Source: Anaerolineae bacterium (GTDB taxonomy: Bacteria; Chloroflexota; Anaerolineae; B4-G1; SLSP01). From it: a stretch of 30,522 nt of DNA. The stretch is taken from contig JAFGSL010000490.1 of NCBI GenBank assembly GCA_016934645.1, positions 1 to 30,522 of the forward strand, written 5' to 3'. This document shows, piece after piece, positions 15,700 through 24,904 of the stretch. Positions within the stretch are counted from its first letter, which is position 1. Every line of letters starts with the position of its first letter. The notes beneath the pieces were generated by a model. The model saw nothing but the letters and a program-made list of their open reading frames with translations. It was not told the origin of the DNA and did not search any database. The position numbers and the translations under genes are program-made.

Positions 15700-17514
15700 T
15701 CATCCCTCCATCACGACACGAAACCCTCGCCAGGCGATCCTGCTATGAGGATCTGCGCACCCGCGCAGCGCGCAATAGGCTGCGCCAACTTCTGATTGAT
15801 ACGAACCCCCGCGACAGATAACCTTACCCAGAGCCGGAAGGTCGTCGGTCGTGATCAATTCTCTGCCGTCATGGCTGTCGAAGGGATAGCCAAACTCTGG
15901 CAAAGTCCATTGGTTCCCCCACAAGGTTTGTGTCCACTCTTCTACATTGCCGAGCATATCCTGACAACCGAAAGGGCTGCTCCCCGCTGGATGAGAGCCC
16001 ACTGCTGTCGTTCCCGTTCCGCCCACATGAGCGCAGCGGTCATCCCAAACATCGCCCCAGGGATAGCGGCGGTCATCCGTGCCCCGCGCGGCCTTTTCCC
16101 ACTCTGCCTCGCCGGGAAGGCGATAATGTCGGCCGGTTTCCTTGCTGAGCCAGACACAATAAGCTACGGCATCATGCCAGCTTACACCCGTCACAGGGTG
16201 ATCAAGCCGGTCAGCAGGGGGGTTACGGTTGAACCAACCAGCTCTGCGCGGCGCGTCCTGGCCTTTCTCACGTCTGAGAAACTCGGCGTACTGCGCGTTG
16301 GTCACCGGATATTTGCCGATCCGGTAGGCGGGCAGGGCACCCTTGTGCTGCGGCGTTTCCGCATCGGGCACACCTTCCCCTGCCAGGCTGCCCATCAGAA
16401 ACGGGCCGGCGGGGATATAGATCGTCTCCGGCTCAAAGGGCTTGCGTTCCATTAGGCTCGAAGGGTTGGGTCGCCACAACTGCCCATCCTTGAGCCGCAT
16501 AAAGAGCACCGGCACGGCAGCATCGGGCCTGCCCGCAGTCAGCAGTACGCTGCGGGACTTGTTCAGGGCACAGTCCACGATCCCATGTTCGCCCAAACGC
16601 TGATAAAAATTCTGGCTCAACTTCTGTGCTGTTGCAACTGCCAAACTTTCCTGCATCGCCACCACAGCGGGTACGCCGGCCCTGACCAATTTAGGCCCTA
16701 ATCCCCGGAAGGCATCCGCCATCGAACGCGCCGCGCTTTGGCATGCGGCTAAGAAAACTAAGTGGGGCTGTACCCGCTGACGTTCCAACATACCGACGAG
16801 TTTTTCATCGCTTACCGCCTTGGTGTTTCCTTCTGTATCCTGCAGGTAGAGTACGGCTTGTTGCTCATCGGTAAAAATCCCGTGTCCCACAAAGTGGAGG
16901 ATGTGGTAGCCGTGGTGCAGGGCGGTCTCCAACTGCGCCAGCGTCGCCGGTGCGTCGAGGACATCCAACTGAATCTCACTCTTATCCAGCTCCGCGAACG
17001 CTGCTTCCAGAAGCGCCCGTTCCTCCTGCACATCCAGCGCCCGCAGGTCGTAGTTGTCCAGATCACTGGGGTTGGAAATCATGGCCAGCACGCGAATGGG
17101 ACGTTCTTCCACCACGCCACCCCAGGGCTTGGAAACAGGGAGGTGGCGCGAGAACGGGGTATTCTCGTTTGCTGATAACATCGTGTTATCGCCCCACAAC
17201 AACTCCCACGGCAAAGCATGCAACTCTGGGGCATCGGCGTCAAGGCACAGCCGGATGCGGCGCTGCGGTGATTTCCCGAGGGCCTGGTTCCAGGCGTCGC
17301 GCAGGGGCGGGTCGGCCAAAAGGGCGGCGAAGAGCCGCTGGCCGTTGACGACCGGGTCAATGTCGGGTACGCGCCGGGCGATATCGGCGGCGAGAGAGCC
17401 GGTGAACACCTGCTCTCCGCTCAAGGTGATGGTCACCGGGTATCCTTCCTCCCGCTGCCGGGAGATGTGGATTTCCAGGTCTATAAAGTGCGTGTCGGTG
17501 ATGTGATTTTCCAT
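15700..17514 (-). CDS. CHAT caspase-like protease fused to FGE-sulfatase (C-type-lectin-like) domain
   Basis: This 604-residue protein has the same N-terminal unit as the CHAT-propeller protein: N-terminal extension to about 130, then CHAT domain with H211 (HFVGHG) and C258 (LAACQSA). From about residue 363 the chain becomes a formylglycine-generating-enzyme/sulfatase-modifying-factor domain, with IPAGPFLMGS, KYPVTNAQYAEF, VTGVSWHDAVAYC, RLPGEAEWEKAARG, DMLGNVEEWT and the ending GFRVVMEG. The true enzyme has a paired catalytic Cys just after GGS; here the segment reads GGSYQSEVGAAYC, so the first Cys appears missing and the domain is more likely a ligand- or protein-binding lectin-like fold. 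No membrane segment is seen. The ATG at 17514 has no obvious ribosome site; the upstream nSTAND gene ends 36 bp before. It is followed 4 nt later by the SIR2-like gene. Confidence 0.9.
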   Translation of the reverse strand: MENHITDTHFIDLEIHISRQREEGYPVTITLSGEQVFTGSLAADIARRVPDIDPVVNGQRLFAALLADPPLRDAWNQALGKSPQRRIRLCLDADAPELHALPWELLWGDNTMLSANENTPFSRHLPVSKPWGGVVEERPIRVLAMISNPSDLDNYDLRALDVQEERALLEAAFAELDKSEIQLDVLDAPATLAQLETALHHGYHILHFVGHGIFTDEQQAVLYLQDTEGNTKAVSDEKLVGMLERQRVQPHLVFLAACQSAARSMADAFRGLGPKLVRAGVPAVVAMQESLAVATAQKLSQNFYQRLGEHGIVDCALNKSRSVLLTAGRPDAAVPVLFMRLKDGQLWRPNPSSLMERKPFEPETIYIPAGPFLMGSLAGEGVPDAETPQHKGALPAYRIGKYPVTNAQYAEFLRREKGQDAPRRAGWFNRNPPADRLDHPVTGVSWHDAVAYCVWLSKETGRHYRLPGEAEWEKAARGTDDRRYPWGDVWDDRCAHVGGTGTTAVGSHPAGSSPFGCQDMLGNVEEWTQTLWGNQWTLPEFGYPFDSHDGRELITTDDLPALGKVICRGGSYQSEVGAAYCALRGCADPHSRIAWRGFRVVMEG

Positions 17515-17550
17515 ATTCGTTATGAGCTAAAGCTCGCGGTTGCTTTTCCC

Positions 17551-20500
17551 TTACCGCCCCACCGGCAAGTCAAGGCACGTCTTGCGATAGGGCACGTCAC
17601 GGCCCATAGTCTGCTCCCATTCCGCTTGCGTCAGATTACGTCCGATGCGCGTACAAGCAAACGCGGCCAGGTCATCGGGTCTCGCAAAATATATGCGGGT
17701 ATGCCCGTCAGCACCGGCGGTCACAATGCGGGCATCATCAGAACTCCAGGCCGCGCTATTGACATCCCCCGTATGGCCGGTCAGGGTAAAAAGCAAATCC
17801 CCCGTATTCGCATCCCATACTTTGGCCGTGTGATCCCGGCTGGTGGTGACAATCCGCGTGCCATTCGCATCCCACGCGGCGTATAAAACACGGTCGGAGT
17901 GCTCGCCCAGGGTAAGAAGTTCTTGACCGGTTGCCTCATCCCATACCTTCGCGGTCCCATCCCCGCTCGCAGTTACCAGCCGTATCCCATCAGGACTCCA
18001 CGTTGCTTGATTGATTCCCCAAGTCTGGTCCCCCATAAGGCGCCAGATATCTTCGCGTGTCTGTGTGCTTGGTCGAGTATGTCCTTCGCTGGGAGAAAAA
18101 ATCTCCATACCTGTGCGCGCGTCCCATACGGTAGTCTCACCGGCAGCTCTGTCAATGGTGACAATACGTTCATCATCTGGACTCCAGGCCGCATAACTGA
18201 CCGCATTAAGGTGCCCGGTGAAAGTCACAAGCTCTGTCCCCGTGGCTGAATCCCAAACTCTGGCTGTTTCATCTGCACCGGTGGTCACGATGCGTGAGTC
18301 ATCCGAACTCCACGCAGAATAATAAACACCGCACGCCGGTCCATAGGTACAGTCATGCTTGTGCTCGGTAAAAGTCAGGAGCGCTTCCCCCGTCTCCGCA
18401 TCCCACACCCTGGCTGTTCCATCTATGCCGGTGGTCACGATGCGCAGATCGTCTGCACTCCATGCAGCATAGAAGACATCGCAGAACTCGTCGACGCACT
18501 CATGCCCGGTGAAAGTCAGCATCACGTCCCCGGTCCCCGCATCCCATACCCTGGCGACCCCATCTCCACCGGCGGTCACGATACGCGTGCCACTCGAATT
18601 CCACGCCGCGGAGTTGATCTCTCCCCCGTGCCCGGCGAGAGCAAAAAGTCGCGCGCCAGTATCTACGTCCCATACGTCAGCCATACCATCCGTGCTGACA
18701 ACCAAGATACGTGTGTTGTCCACATTCCACGCGGTATACTTGGCCCCCTTGGCATACGCACCAAAAGAGAAAAGGTCTACGCTCGGGGTTGCATCCCACA
18801 ACGTGGCATGCCCTAAAATTTCATTGATCGTTACAATGCGCGTACCATCCGGGCTCCAGATAGCATCGCCGCCGAATCCCCAATAGAGAAACTTGTTGAG
18901 CGTAAAGAGGACCGTCGCTGTGGCGACGTCCCATATTTTGGCTGTGCCATCACCACAGGCGGTCACAATGCGCGCACCATCCGGGCTCCACAAGGCCAGG
19001 GCAATGGCACAGGTATCGTCACTGAAGGTCAAGCGTTCCGCCCTCGTAAGCGCGTCCCAAACCTTAGCCGTGCCATCTGCACTGGTGGTCAGTATATACC
19101 TGCCGCTTGGGCTCCACACCGCGTCATCGACATCACCTGTGTGCCCGCTGAGGGCAAAAAGCTCCGTCCCTGTCGCCACATCCCACACATGAGCGCTTGT
19201 GCCTTCCCAACCACCAGCGGTCACAATGCGGGTCCCATCAGGACTCCACATCGCCCGCTCAATATCTATAGTGCCCCCGCCGAGGGTAACGATCTCCCTG
19301 CCGGTCACGGCATCCCAGACTTTCGCCGTGCGATCTTCGCTGACGGTCATCACCAGCCAGTCATCCGGACTCCACGCGGCGTAATAGACGTTATCCGTGT
19401 GTCCATTGAGCGTCACAATCTCCCGCCCTGTGGCCGTGTCCCAGATCCTGGCCGACTTATCACCCCACCCTCCTGTCGTGATAAGACGCGTGTTATCTGA
19501 ATTCCAGGCGGCGTATAGAACATAGCCGGTATGCCCACTGAGGGTGGATATTTCCATCCCAGTTGTTGCATTCCAAATTTCGGCCGTACCATCGTCGCTG
19601 GCAGTGACGACGCGCGTATCATCCGTGCTCCACGCGGCGTAGTTGACCCTACAAGTATCGCGCGCGCTGCACTTGTGCCCTCGGAAAGTAAGAATTTCCG
19701 TCCCGGTCGCTGCGTCCCAGACCTTGGCAGTCCCATCTCCACTGGCAGTGACAATACGTGTCCCACTCGAATTCCACATGGCAGAGTTAATGTCGCCATT
19801 ATGCCCACCAAGAGTGAAACGTTCTTCACCCGTCGCGGCATCCCACACTTTCACGCTGCTATCATCGCTGGCCGTCAAGATAGATGCATCATCCGAACTC
19901 CACGCCACGCGATTCATCGAACTGCTGTGTCCGCTTAGCGTGAAAAGCCTGTCCCCCGTGTTCGCATCCCACACGCCAGCCGCAGAATAAAAACTGGCGT
20001 TAACAATGCGTGTCCCCTCTGAATTCCACGCGGCATAATAGGAAGGGCCAAGAATGGTCGCTATTTTTTTGCCATTGGACGCATCCCACACGCTGATTTC
20101 CCCACCTTTGATCGTGCCGCCGCCTACAATCGCAATCGCAATCCGTGTGTCATCGGGAGACCAGGCCACATGTTGGATTTCGCTAGACACATTGATGGTG
20201 AAAAGCATGCTGCCTGTCACTGTATCCCATACCTCGACCGCATCCCATCCAGCAGTGGCAAGGCGAGTGTCATCTGTGTTCCACGCTGCATAGGTAAGAG
20301 AAAACTCATGACCCTGGAGGACCATAAGTTCCTCACCCGTCATCGCATCCCATACCTTCGCGGTACCATTCCTGATGGTGGTCACAATGCGCGTCTCATC
20401 TGAACTCCACGCGGCATAGGTGATGTCAGCCGCGCCTTCACCCAATGTGATGAGCGCGGCTCCTGTATTCGCATCCCACACCTTGGCAGTCCCATCATTG

Positions 20501-22752
20501 CTGGTCGTCAGAATGTGCCGGTCATCAGAGCGCCATGTGACATCACTGACCTCAGCCAGATGTCCACTCAAGGTAAGAATCTCTGCACCGGTCTTTGCAT
20601 CCCACACCTTGACGCTCCCATCGTCGCTGGCGGTGGCAATGCGCGTGTCATCCGAGTTCCAAGACGCGCGGTTGATACCGCCATGATGCCCAATAAGGGT
20701 GAGAATCTCTGCGCCCGTCGCTGCATCCCACACCTTGGCGCTGCCATCATCACTGGCCGTTAAGATATAGGCATCATCCGCGCTCCACTCCGCGTCATTA
20801 ACACGATCCGCGTGACCGCTGTGTAGTGTAGCCAGCCAGTGTGATTGTTGCACTGCGCGTTGCAACACGTCGCTTGCTTCTATGGTCATCGTGCCGGTCA
20901 TATAGTGATGGGTTTGATAAACAGCTTCCAACCCCAACAAAATGGCCAATTGCGGATCTTGCGCTATAATGTTTTCAGCCTTGGCTGCCAGGGCACGTGA
21001 TTGGGCTACGTGACTCTGTTGTTCGGCAAATTGTCGTGCTATGGCCTCCGCCTCAGCCGCAGCTAAGGCATTCTCACGCTCTTGATCAGCGCGTTGTCGT
21101 TCTGCTTCTGCGGCCGCCCGGGCGTTATCGGCAGCATCACGAGCTTCACGTTCAGCGACAGCAATGGCTTCGGCAGTTAATTTCGCAGCAGCTTCCGCCT
21201 GAACCGCAATCTCAGCATTTTTGCGTTCTCGGTTAGCCTCTTGGGTTCGAGTTAGAGCAACAATGCCCAACATAGCAGCGATGAGGAATAATACTGTAGC
21301 ACCAATAGCCCATTGGCGGATGCGGCGGGCCTGCCGCTGCTCCCGTTCTGCAATGGCCTGGGCTTCCTGGCACTCGTGTAGGAAATTACTCTCAATTCCT
21401 GTGAGTTCATCCCTGTGGCCTACGGTCCATGCCTCCGCTTCCGCCAAGGCCTGGTCGCGCAACAGCAATCCGCTTGGGCGACCCTCGCTCTCCCACAGCG
21501 CGGCCTGGCGTTGCAGCGCGCTCAGGTGCGTCTCGCGCCAGATCGCATTGTCCGTCTGAATTGGCCCGATTAAACGGTCGTGAGCTAGCTCGAACCAGGT
21601 CGCGCCGCGCCGTTTTTCCGCTCGAACTAAGTGGGCGTCCACCAACGGCCATATCGCTACGTTATCTAAACCTTCGCTCCGTTCAGGCCCCTGCAGCACT
21701 TGACCTCGAATCCCTTGCTCGGTCATCAGATGTTGGTCAAACCACTCGCGGATAGCTCGCTCCCGGACACCGGTCGCCCCGGCGATGGCTGCTACCCGCT
21801 CGGCATAATAGCCAGACAGGGCAGTGTCCACATCCCCCACCGCTTCCACATCCGTCTCCCCAATCTGCGTCGTGCCGGAAGGTAACTTTTCCCACAAACG
21901 GCGACAGACTACCTGGAGTTGCACTGGTTCGACGTACAGGCCCAATTGTTCTTCTGTCGTACCATCGGGGCGCTGTACACGTATCCTGCGCAAATCGTCG
22001 GTCAGTTTGGCTGCTGCGGTGGGGTCAAAATCCACACCAACCTGGTGTGCAGGTTTCTCAATCGCGTCCAGCGCAGCATGTCTATCCAGGAGTTCCAGCC
22101 GGTAGGTCGTGCTGAACTGGGTGGGGATAGGGCGCAAATATGGGTCCAGCCCTGCCACATAGTCCTCGCGCATCACAAACAGCGCCCAACGCCGCCGGTC
22201 GCGCAGGGCCGCGCCGACCTGGGCGAAAAATTCCTCCTTGGCCGCCCGGTCGGTGGGATTCACGGTCAGAATTTCCTCAAACTGATCCAGAATCAGCACT
22301 TGGGCTTCCTTTGTGTCTGTGGCTACTGCCCACCGGTCCAAATAATCGACCAACGTCATACCGGCTAGTTTGGTCAGGTCTGTCTGCTGCTCCGGTGGCA
22401 GTGCTTCTTCCAGGGAAAGGAACAAACTTAGCACGTAGCGGTTGGGCGATAGGGAAGCGGGATGGTTGGGTAGAGGCGGTGATTCCAGACCGGCACGCAT
22501 TACCGGTAGCACGTGGAAATCTTCCTGCTCCAGTTCGGGGATCAAGCGTGCCTGGACCAGCGAGGTCTTGCCCGCGCCGGAAGGGGAGTAGAGGAGCACA
22601 ATCCGTTCGGCGATGAGCAGATCGAGTAGATCCATAACCTCCCGATCCCGCCCATATAATGTCTCGCCGTGCTGAAAGGCGCGCGGTCCGACGTAGGGAT
22701 TGGGGTGTTTGTTTTGACTTACACTTATGACGAACTCCGTTTCCATCCTCAT
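17551..22752 (-). CDS. Giant nSTAND1-type NTPase with membrane helix, coiled coil and about 24 WD40 blades
   Basis: The protein has 1733 residues. It opens with NPYVGPRAF...YGRDRE; Walker A is SGAGKTS (58-64) and Walker B is VLILDQFEE (152-160). A basic stretch leads to one hydrophobic segment (about 481-501), then an Ala/Glu/Arg-rich coiled coil (about 502-580). From about 645 to 1692 I count 24 WD40-like blades (AAWSSDDTRIVTASDDGTAKVWD type). The tail holds a RNLTQAEW motif also seen at the ends of other bacterial WD40 signalling proteins. All ten Cys after the membrane helix occur as five local pairs: loop pairs in blades 10, 19 and 20, one pair within blade 15, and one pair in the tail. 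The start ATG overlaps the upstream CHAT-SIR2 stop as ATGA, so the two are translationally coupled. It is the likely sensor/switch for CHAT-SIR2. Confidence 0.93.
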   Translation of the reverse strand: MRMETEFVISVSQNKHPNPYVGPRAFQHGETLYGRDREVMDLLDLLIAERIVLLYSPSGAGKTSLVQARLIPELEQEDFHVLPVMRAGLESPPLPNHPASLSPNRYVLSLFLSLEEALPPEQQTDLTKLAGMTLVDYLDRWAVATDTKEAQVLILDQFEEILTVNPTDRAAKEEFFAQVGAALRDRRRWALFVMREDYVAGLDPYLRPIPTQFSTTYRLELLDRHAALDAIEKPAHQVGVDFDPTAAAKLTDDLRRIRVQRPDGTTEEQLGLYVEPVQLQVVCRRLWEKLPSGTTQIGETDVEAVGDVDTALSGYYAERVAAIAGATGVRERAIREWFDQHLMTEQGIRGQVLQGPERSEGLDNVAIWPLVDAHLVRAEKRRGATWFELAHDRLIGPIQTDNAIWRETHLSALQRQAALWESEGRPSGLLLRDQALAEAEAWTVGHRDELTGIESNFLHECQEAQAIAEREQRQARRIRQWAIGATVLFLIAAMLGIVALTRTQEANRERKNAEIAVQAEAAAKLTAEAIAVAEREARDAADNARAAAEAERQRADQERENALAAAEAEAIARQFAEQQSHVAQSRALAAKAENIIAQDPQLAILLGLEAVYQTHHYMTGTMTIEASDVLQRAVQQSHWLATLHSGHADRVNDAEWSADDAYILTASDDGSAKVWDAATGAEILTLIGHHGGINRASWNSDDTRIATASDDGSVKVWDAKTGAEILTLSGHLAEVSDVTWRSDDRHILTTSNDGTAKVWDANTGAALITLGEGAADITYAAWSSDETRIVTTIRNGTAKVWDAMTGEELMVLQGHEFSLTYAAWNTDDTRLATAGWDAVEVWDTVTGSMLFTINVSSEIQHVAWSPDDTRIAIAIVGGGTIKGGEISVWDASNGKKIATILGPSYYAAWNSEGTRIVNASFYSAAGVWDANTGDRLFTLSGHSSSMNRVAWSSDDASILTASDDSSVKVWDAATGEERFTLGGHNGDINSAMWNSSGTRIVTASGDGTAKVWDAATGTEILTFRGHKCSARDTCRVNYAAWSTDDTRVVTASDDGTAEIWNATTGMEISTLSGHTGYVLYAAWNSDNTRLITTGGWGDKSARIWDTATGREIVTLNGHTDNVYYAAWSPDDWLVMTVSEDRTAKVWDAVTGREIVTLGGGTIDIERAMWSPDGTRIVTAGGWEGTSAHVWDVATGTELFALSGHTGDVDDAVWSPSGRYILTTSADGTAKVWDALTRAERLTFSDDTCAIALALWSPDGARIVTACGDGTAKIWDVATATVLFTLNKFLYWGFGGDAIWSPDGTRIVTINEILGHATLWDATPSVDLFSFGAYAKGAKYTAWNVDNTRILVVSTDGMADVWDVDTGARLFALAGHGGEINSAAWNSSGTRIVTAGGDGVARVWDAGTGDVMLTFTGHECVDEFCDVFYAAWSADDLRIVTTGIDGTARVWDAETGEALLTFTEHKHDCTYGPACGVYYSAWSSDDSRIVTTGADETARVWDSATGTELVTFTGHLNAVSYAAWSPDDERIVTIDRAAGETTVWDARTGMEIFSPSEGHTRPSTQTREDIWRLMGDQTWGINQATWSPDGIRLVTASGDGTAKVWDEATGQELLTLGEHSDRVLYAAWDANGTRIVTTSRDHTAKVWDANTGDLLFTLTGHTGDVNSAAWSSDDARIVTAGADGHTRIYFARPDDLAAFACTRIGRNLTQAEWEQTMGRDVPYRKTCLDLPVGR
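17677..20820 (-). repeat. About 24 WD40-encoding tandem units
   Basis: Degenerate tandem units of roughly 120-150 bp encode the WD40 blades of the giant nSTAND protein. They are far more diverged from one another than the seven units in the shorter nSTAND gene; several carry loop insertions (blades 6, 10, 16, 19, 20 and 22). Confidence 0.85.
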
Positions 22753-24803
22753 TTACTCCAGCGCGATAGCAATTCCTGTACAAAATCTTCGACGCTGCCC
22801 CAAAAGATGCTAATATCGGCATCCTGGAAATAGGATTCCAGGTAACGACGGGCGCGCTCCGGTTCCAGGGTGCGCCCGCCCTCAGGATCGATCTGCGCAG
22901 CGACGTGCGCGTACCGTCCGCGTCGCCGGCGTCCCTCCTGGCTCATAAGGCTACGAAACAGCACCCGGAAATTCCAATCATCCATCTGGAACCCCAGGAA
23001 GAGCAGCGCGGTGTCGACCAATGTCCGGCGCACCACGCCGGGGATAAGATTCTTGTCCCGGGTTACTCCGATCAGATAGTCAAAGTAATTGTCCTCGGTT
23101 AGTACCAGTGAGTCCGGTTCCTGGATATGACCAAAAAGATGGTAAACCAGGGGGTGCTGCACATCGGGCCGGTAGTCGGGATCATCATCGAAGACAGAGG
23201 TGAGTTGTGCTACGTCCTCGTTCCAGGGACACAGCGCCACCAGAGGCTCCTTACCGGCTGCAATCAGCGCGTCTTTCAGCAAATCGCTGGGATCCGTCGT
23301 GATATAGATGGGGAGCGGAAGCTTGGCCAGCACCTTATGGGGTTCGGCCACGTTCTGCTCGCGCTGCCTGACTCCTGCCGCTGTGATTAGATCTCCCAGA
23401 GACGTATCGTGCCAGTCGTCCGGCAGATCATCTCCGGGGTGCCGTAGAATTTGCTGGCGCAGGTGTTCCTCCCACTCATCCCGGAGAAACATCTGATCCA
23501 GGTGGACGGCCAGGTACTGGGCAACCTGAGGCAGGTCATCCTGGTCGTGAGGTGACATAGGAAAATGATAGGTCTCGGCCCACCGCCGGGCAATCTCCTG
23601 CCGTGTACCCAGTAGCGACTCGGCTAGACCGGGGCCTAGGATGGGCGTGCAGTGTCCACGGTGGATATGACGCAGCAAAGCGGGCCACTTTTCCAGGCCC
23701 TGTGGGTCATCGGCAAAACCAGGAGTGTACCACAGCCGCCCGCTTTTAAGGCGCAAGAACAAAGCCGGTGCCCACCAGTCAGCGCGTTCCCGTACACCTC
23801 CTCGGGCTACCGCCATCGCGCGATCAATCTGCCCGTCTTTCCTCAACTCGCTGAAGAAAACGGGCATAAACTCGGTCACTGTTCGCATCGTGATATTGCC
23901 CTGCATTGCCAGCACCGCCGGGATACCGGCCTCCGCCAGGCGTGGTCCTAATGCAGCCAATGCCCCTTCATCAGTGCTGCGTGTGTCGCTGCCGGTACCC
24001 GCACTTTCGCAAGAGGCCAATATTACCAGCCGGGGACGCCGGCGAAGTTCTCTCAGCCGCGTCACCAACTCACTGCCTGCCACTACAGCCACGTTGCCCG
24101 CTTCGTCCTCCAGCCAGATTTTCGGCGCTCCCTTGATCAATGCACCGTGGCAGATCAGGTATAGGACATCGTAACCCTCGCGCAGGTGGGCGACAATAGT
24201 GTTCAAGGTAGCGTTACCGCCGGATGCCAACGCGGTGCTGGGGATGCCATCCAGCCCGGACTTGACCCTCTCCAGTTCGCCTTCCACATCCACTGGTGCG
24301 AGTCCATAATCATCCAAGTTTGTAGGGTTGGCAATCACGACGAGGGCACGCAGCTCGGACTTAGGGCGCAAATGCACAGGATGCCAGTCCAGGCTGCTCA
24401 AGTAGCGGGAGAATAGGATATGCTCGCCAGTCAGCAGTGGCGAACCATCATCGGGGTCGCCCAGTGTCTCCCAGCGCAGGCTGTGCAGTTCCGGTGCACT
24501 TGGGCCAATGAAAAGCCGCAAGCGCAAAGGCGCATCCAGAGATTGAGCATTGCTGCGCGCCTGGGCAAAGGCAAGTTTTACATCCGGGTTGGCCAGGAGA
24601 CTCTCACTCAGTTGTCGCCCATAGGCAGCCACGTCAACGGTCTGTGAGCGCAACCGGTCCATGTCAAAACGCACCTGCGACGGTCCATCCCGCACTAGCC
24701 GAACATCGGCATCGCTGTCCGGCTGGCTATAGCGCAGTTCGATGCTATAGCTATTGGCGTCTCTGCGATGCACTCCGATTTCCAGGTCGGCATAATCTGT
24801 CAT
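22749..24803 (-). CDS. CHAT caspase-like protease fused to SIR2-like domain
   Basis: This 684-residue protein starts at the ATG at 24803 behind AGGAGA. It has an N-terminal extension (1-140), a CHAT domain with catalytic H219 (LICHGAL) and C265 (ILASCESA), and from about 375 a SIR2_2-like domain: GHCTPILGPGL (383-393) as nucleotide loop, LPIYITTDPSDLL (497-509), likely catalytic H555 in VYHLFG, and LLFLGFQ (600-606). The GPG loop is intact, but the usual TTN motif reads TTD, so NAD cleavage is uncertain. SIR2-like domains in defence systems are usually NADases or NAD binders. The CHAT part is clearly more distant from the other two CHATs than they are from each other. It is the first gene of the presumed operon, and its stop overlaps the giant nSTAND start (ATGA). 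Confidence 0.9.
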   Translation of the reverse strand: MTDYADLEIGVHRRDANSYSIELRYSQPDSDADVRLVRDGPSQVRFDMDRLRSQTVDVAAYGRQLSESLLANPDVKLAFAQARSNAQSLDAPLRLRLFIGPSAPELHSLRWETLGDPDDGSPLLTGEHILFSRYLSSLDWHPVHLRPKSELRALVVIANPTNLDDYGLAPVDVEGELERVKSGLDGIPSTALASGGNATLNTIVAHLREGYDVLYLICHGALIKGAPKIWLEDEAGNVAVVAGSELVTRLRELRRRPRLVILASCESAGTGSDTRSTDEGALAALGPRLAEAGIPAVLAMQGNITMRTVTEFMPVFFSELRKDGQIDRAMAVARGGVRERADWWAPALFLRLKSGRLWYTPGFADDPQGLEKWPALLRHIHRGHCTPILGPGLAESLLGTRQEIARRWAETYHFPMSPHDQDDLPQVAQYLAVHLDQMFLRDEWEEHLRQQILRHPGDDLPDDWHDTSLGDLITAAGVRQREQNVAEPHKVLAKLPLPIYITTDPSDLLKDALIAAGKEPLVALCPWNEDVAQLTSVFDDDPDYRPDVQHPLVYHLFGHIQEPDSLVLTEDNYFDYLIGVTRDKNLIPGVVRRTLVDTALLFLGFQMDDWNFRVLFRSLMSQEGRRRRGRYAHVAAQIDPEGGRTLEPERARRYLESYFQDADISIFWGSVEDFVQELLSRWSK

Positions 24804-24875
24804 CGATATTTCTCCTGCTTGTTCAGTGAATGTGTGACAGAGGCATGTTCAGGCTGTGTCCCTCTGAGGATCCCA

Positions 24876-24904
24876 AATTCACCCAATACAAAAACGCCAG
24901 TCAA
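24876..24904 (-). promoter_or_regulatory. Weak candidate promoter upstream of the CHAT/STAND operon
   Basis: On the minus strand TTGACT is followed after 17 nt by TGAATT, about 72 bp before the CHAT-SIR2 start. The -35 is good and the -10 is poor (3 of 6). It overlaps the right arm of the hairpin at 24889-24937, so the two readings may compete. Confidence 0.25.

Noticed and set aside
15700..17514. Diversity-generating retroelement with the FGE/lectin-like domain as variable protein
   Set aside because: The fold is a common DGR target, but there is no reverse transcriptase, no template repeat and no adenine-biased duplicate of the C-terminal coding region in the window.
17555..22750. Many long open frames on the opposite strand of the WD40 regions
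   Set aside because: They follow the repeat period of the real genes, have biased low-complexity Pro/Arg/Ser content and show no domain; they are reading-frame shadows.
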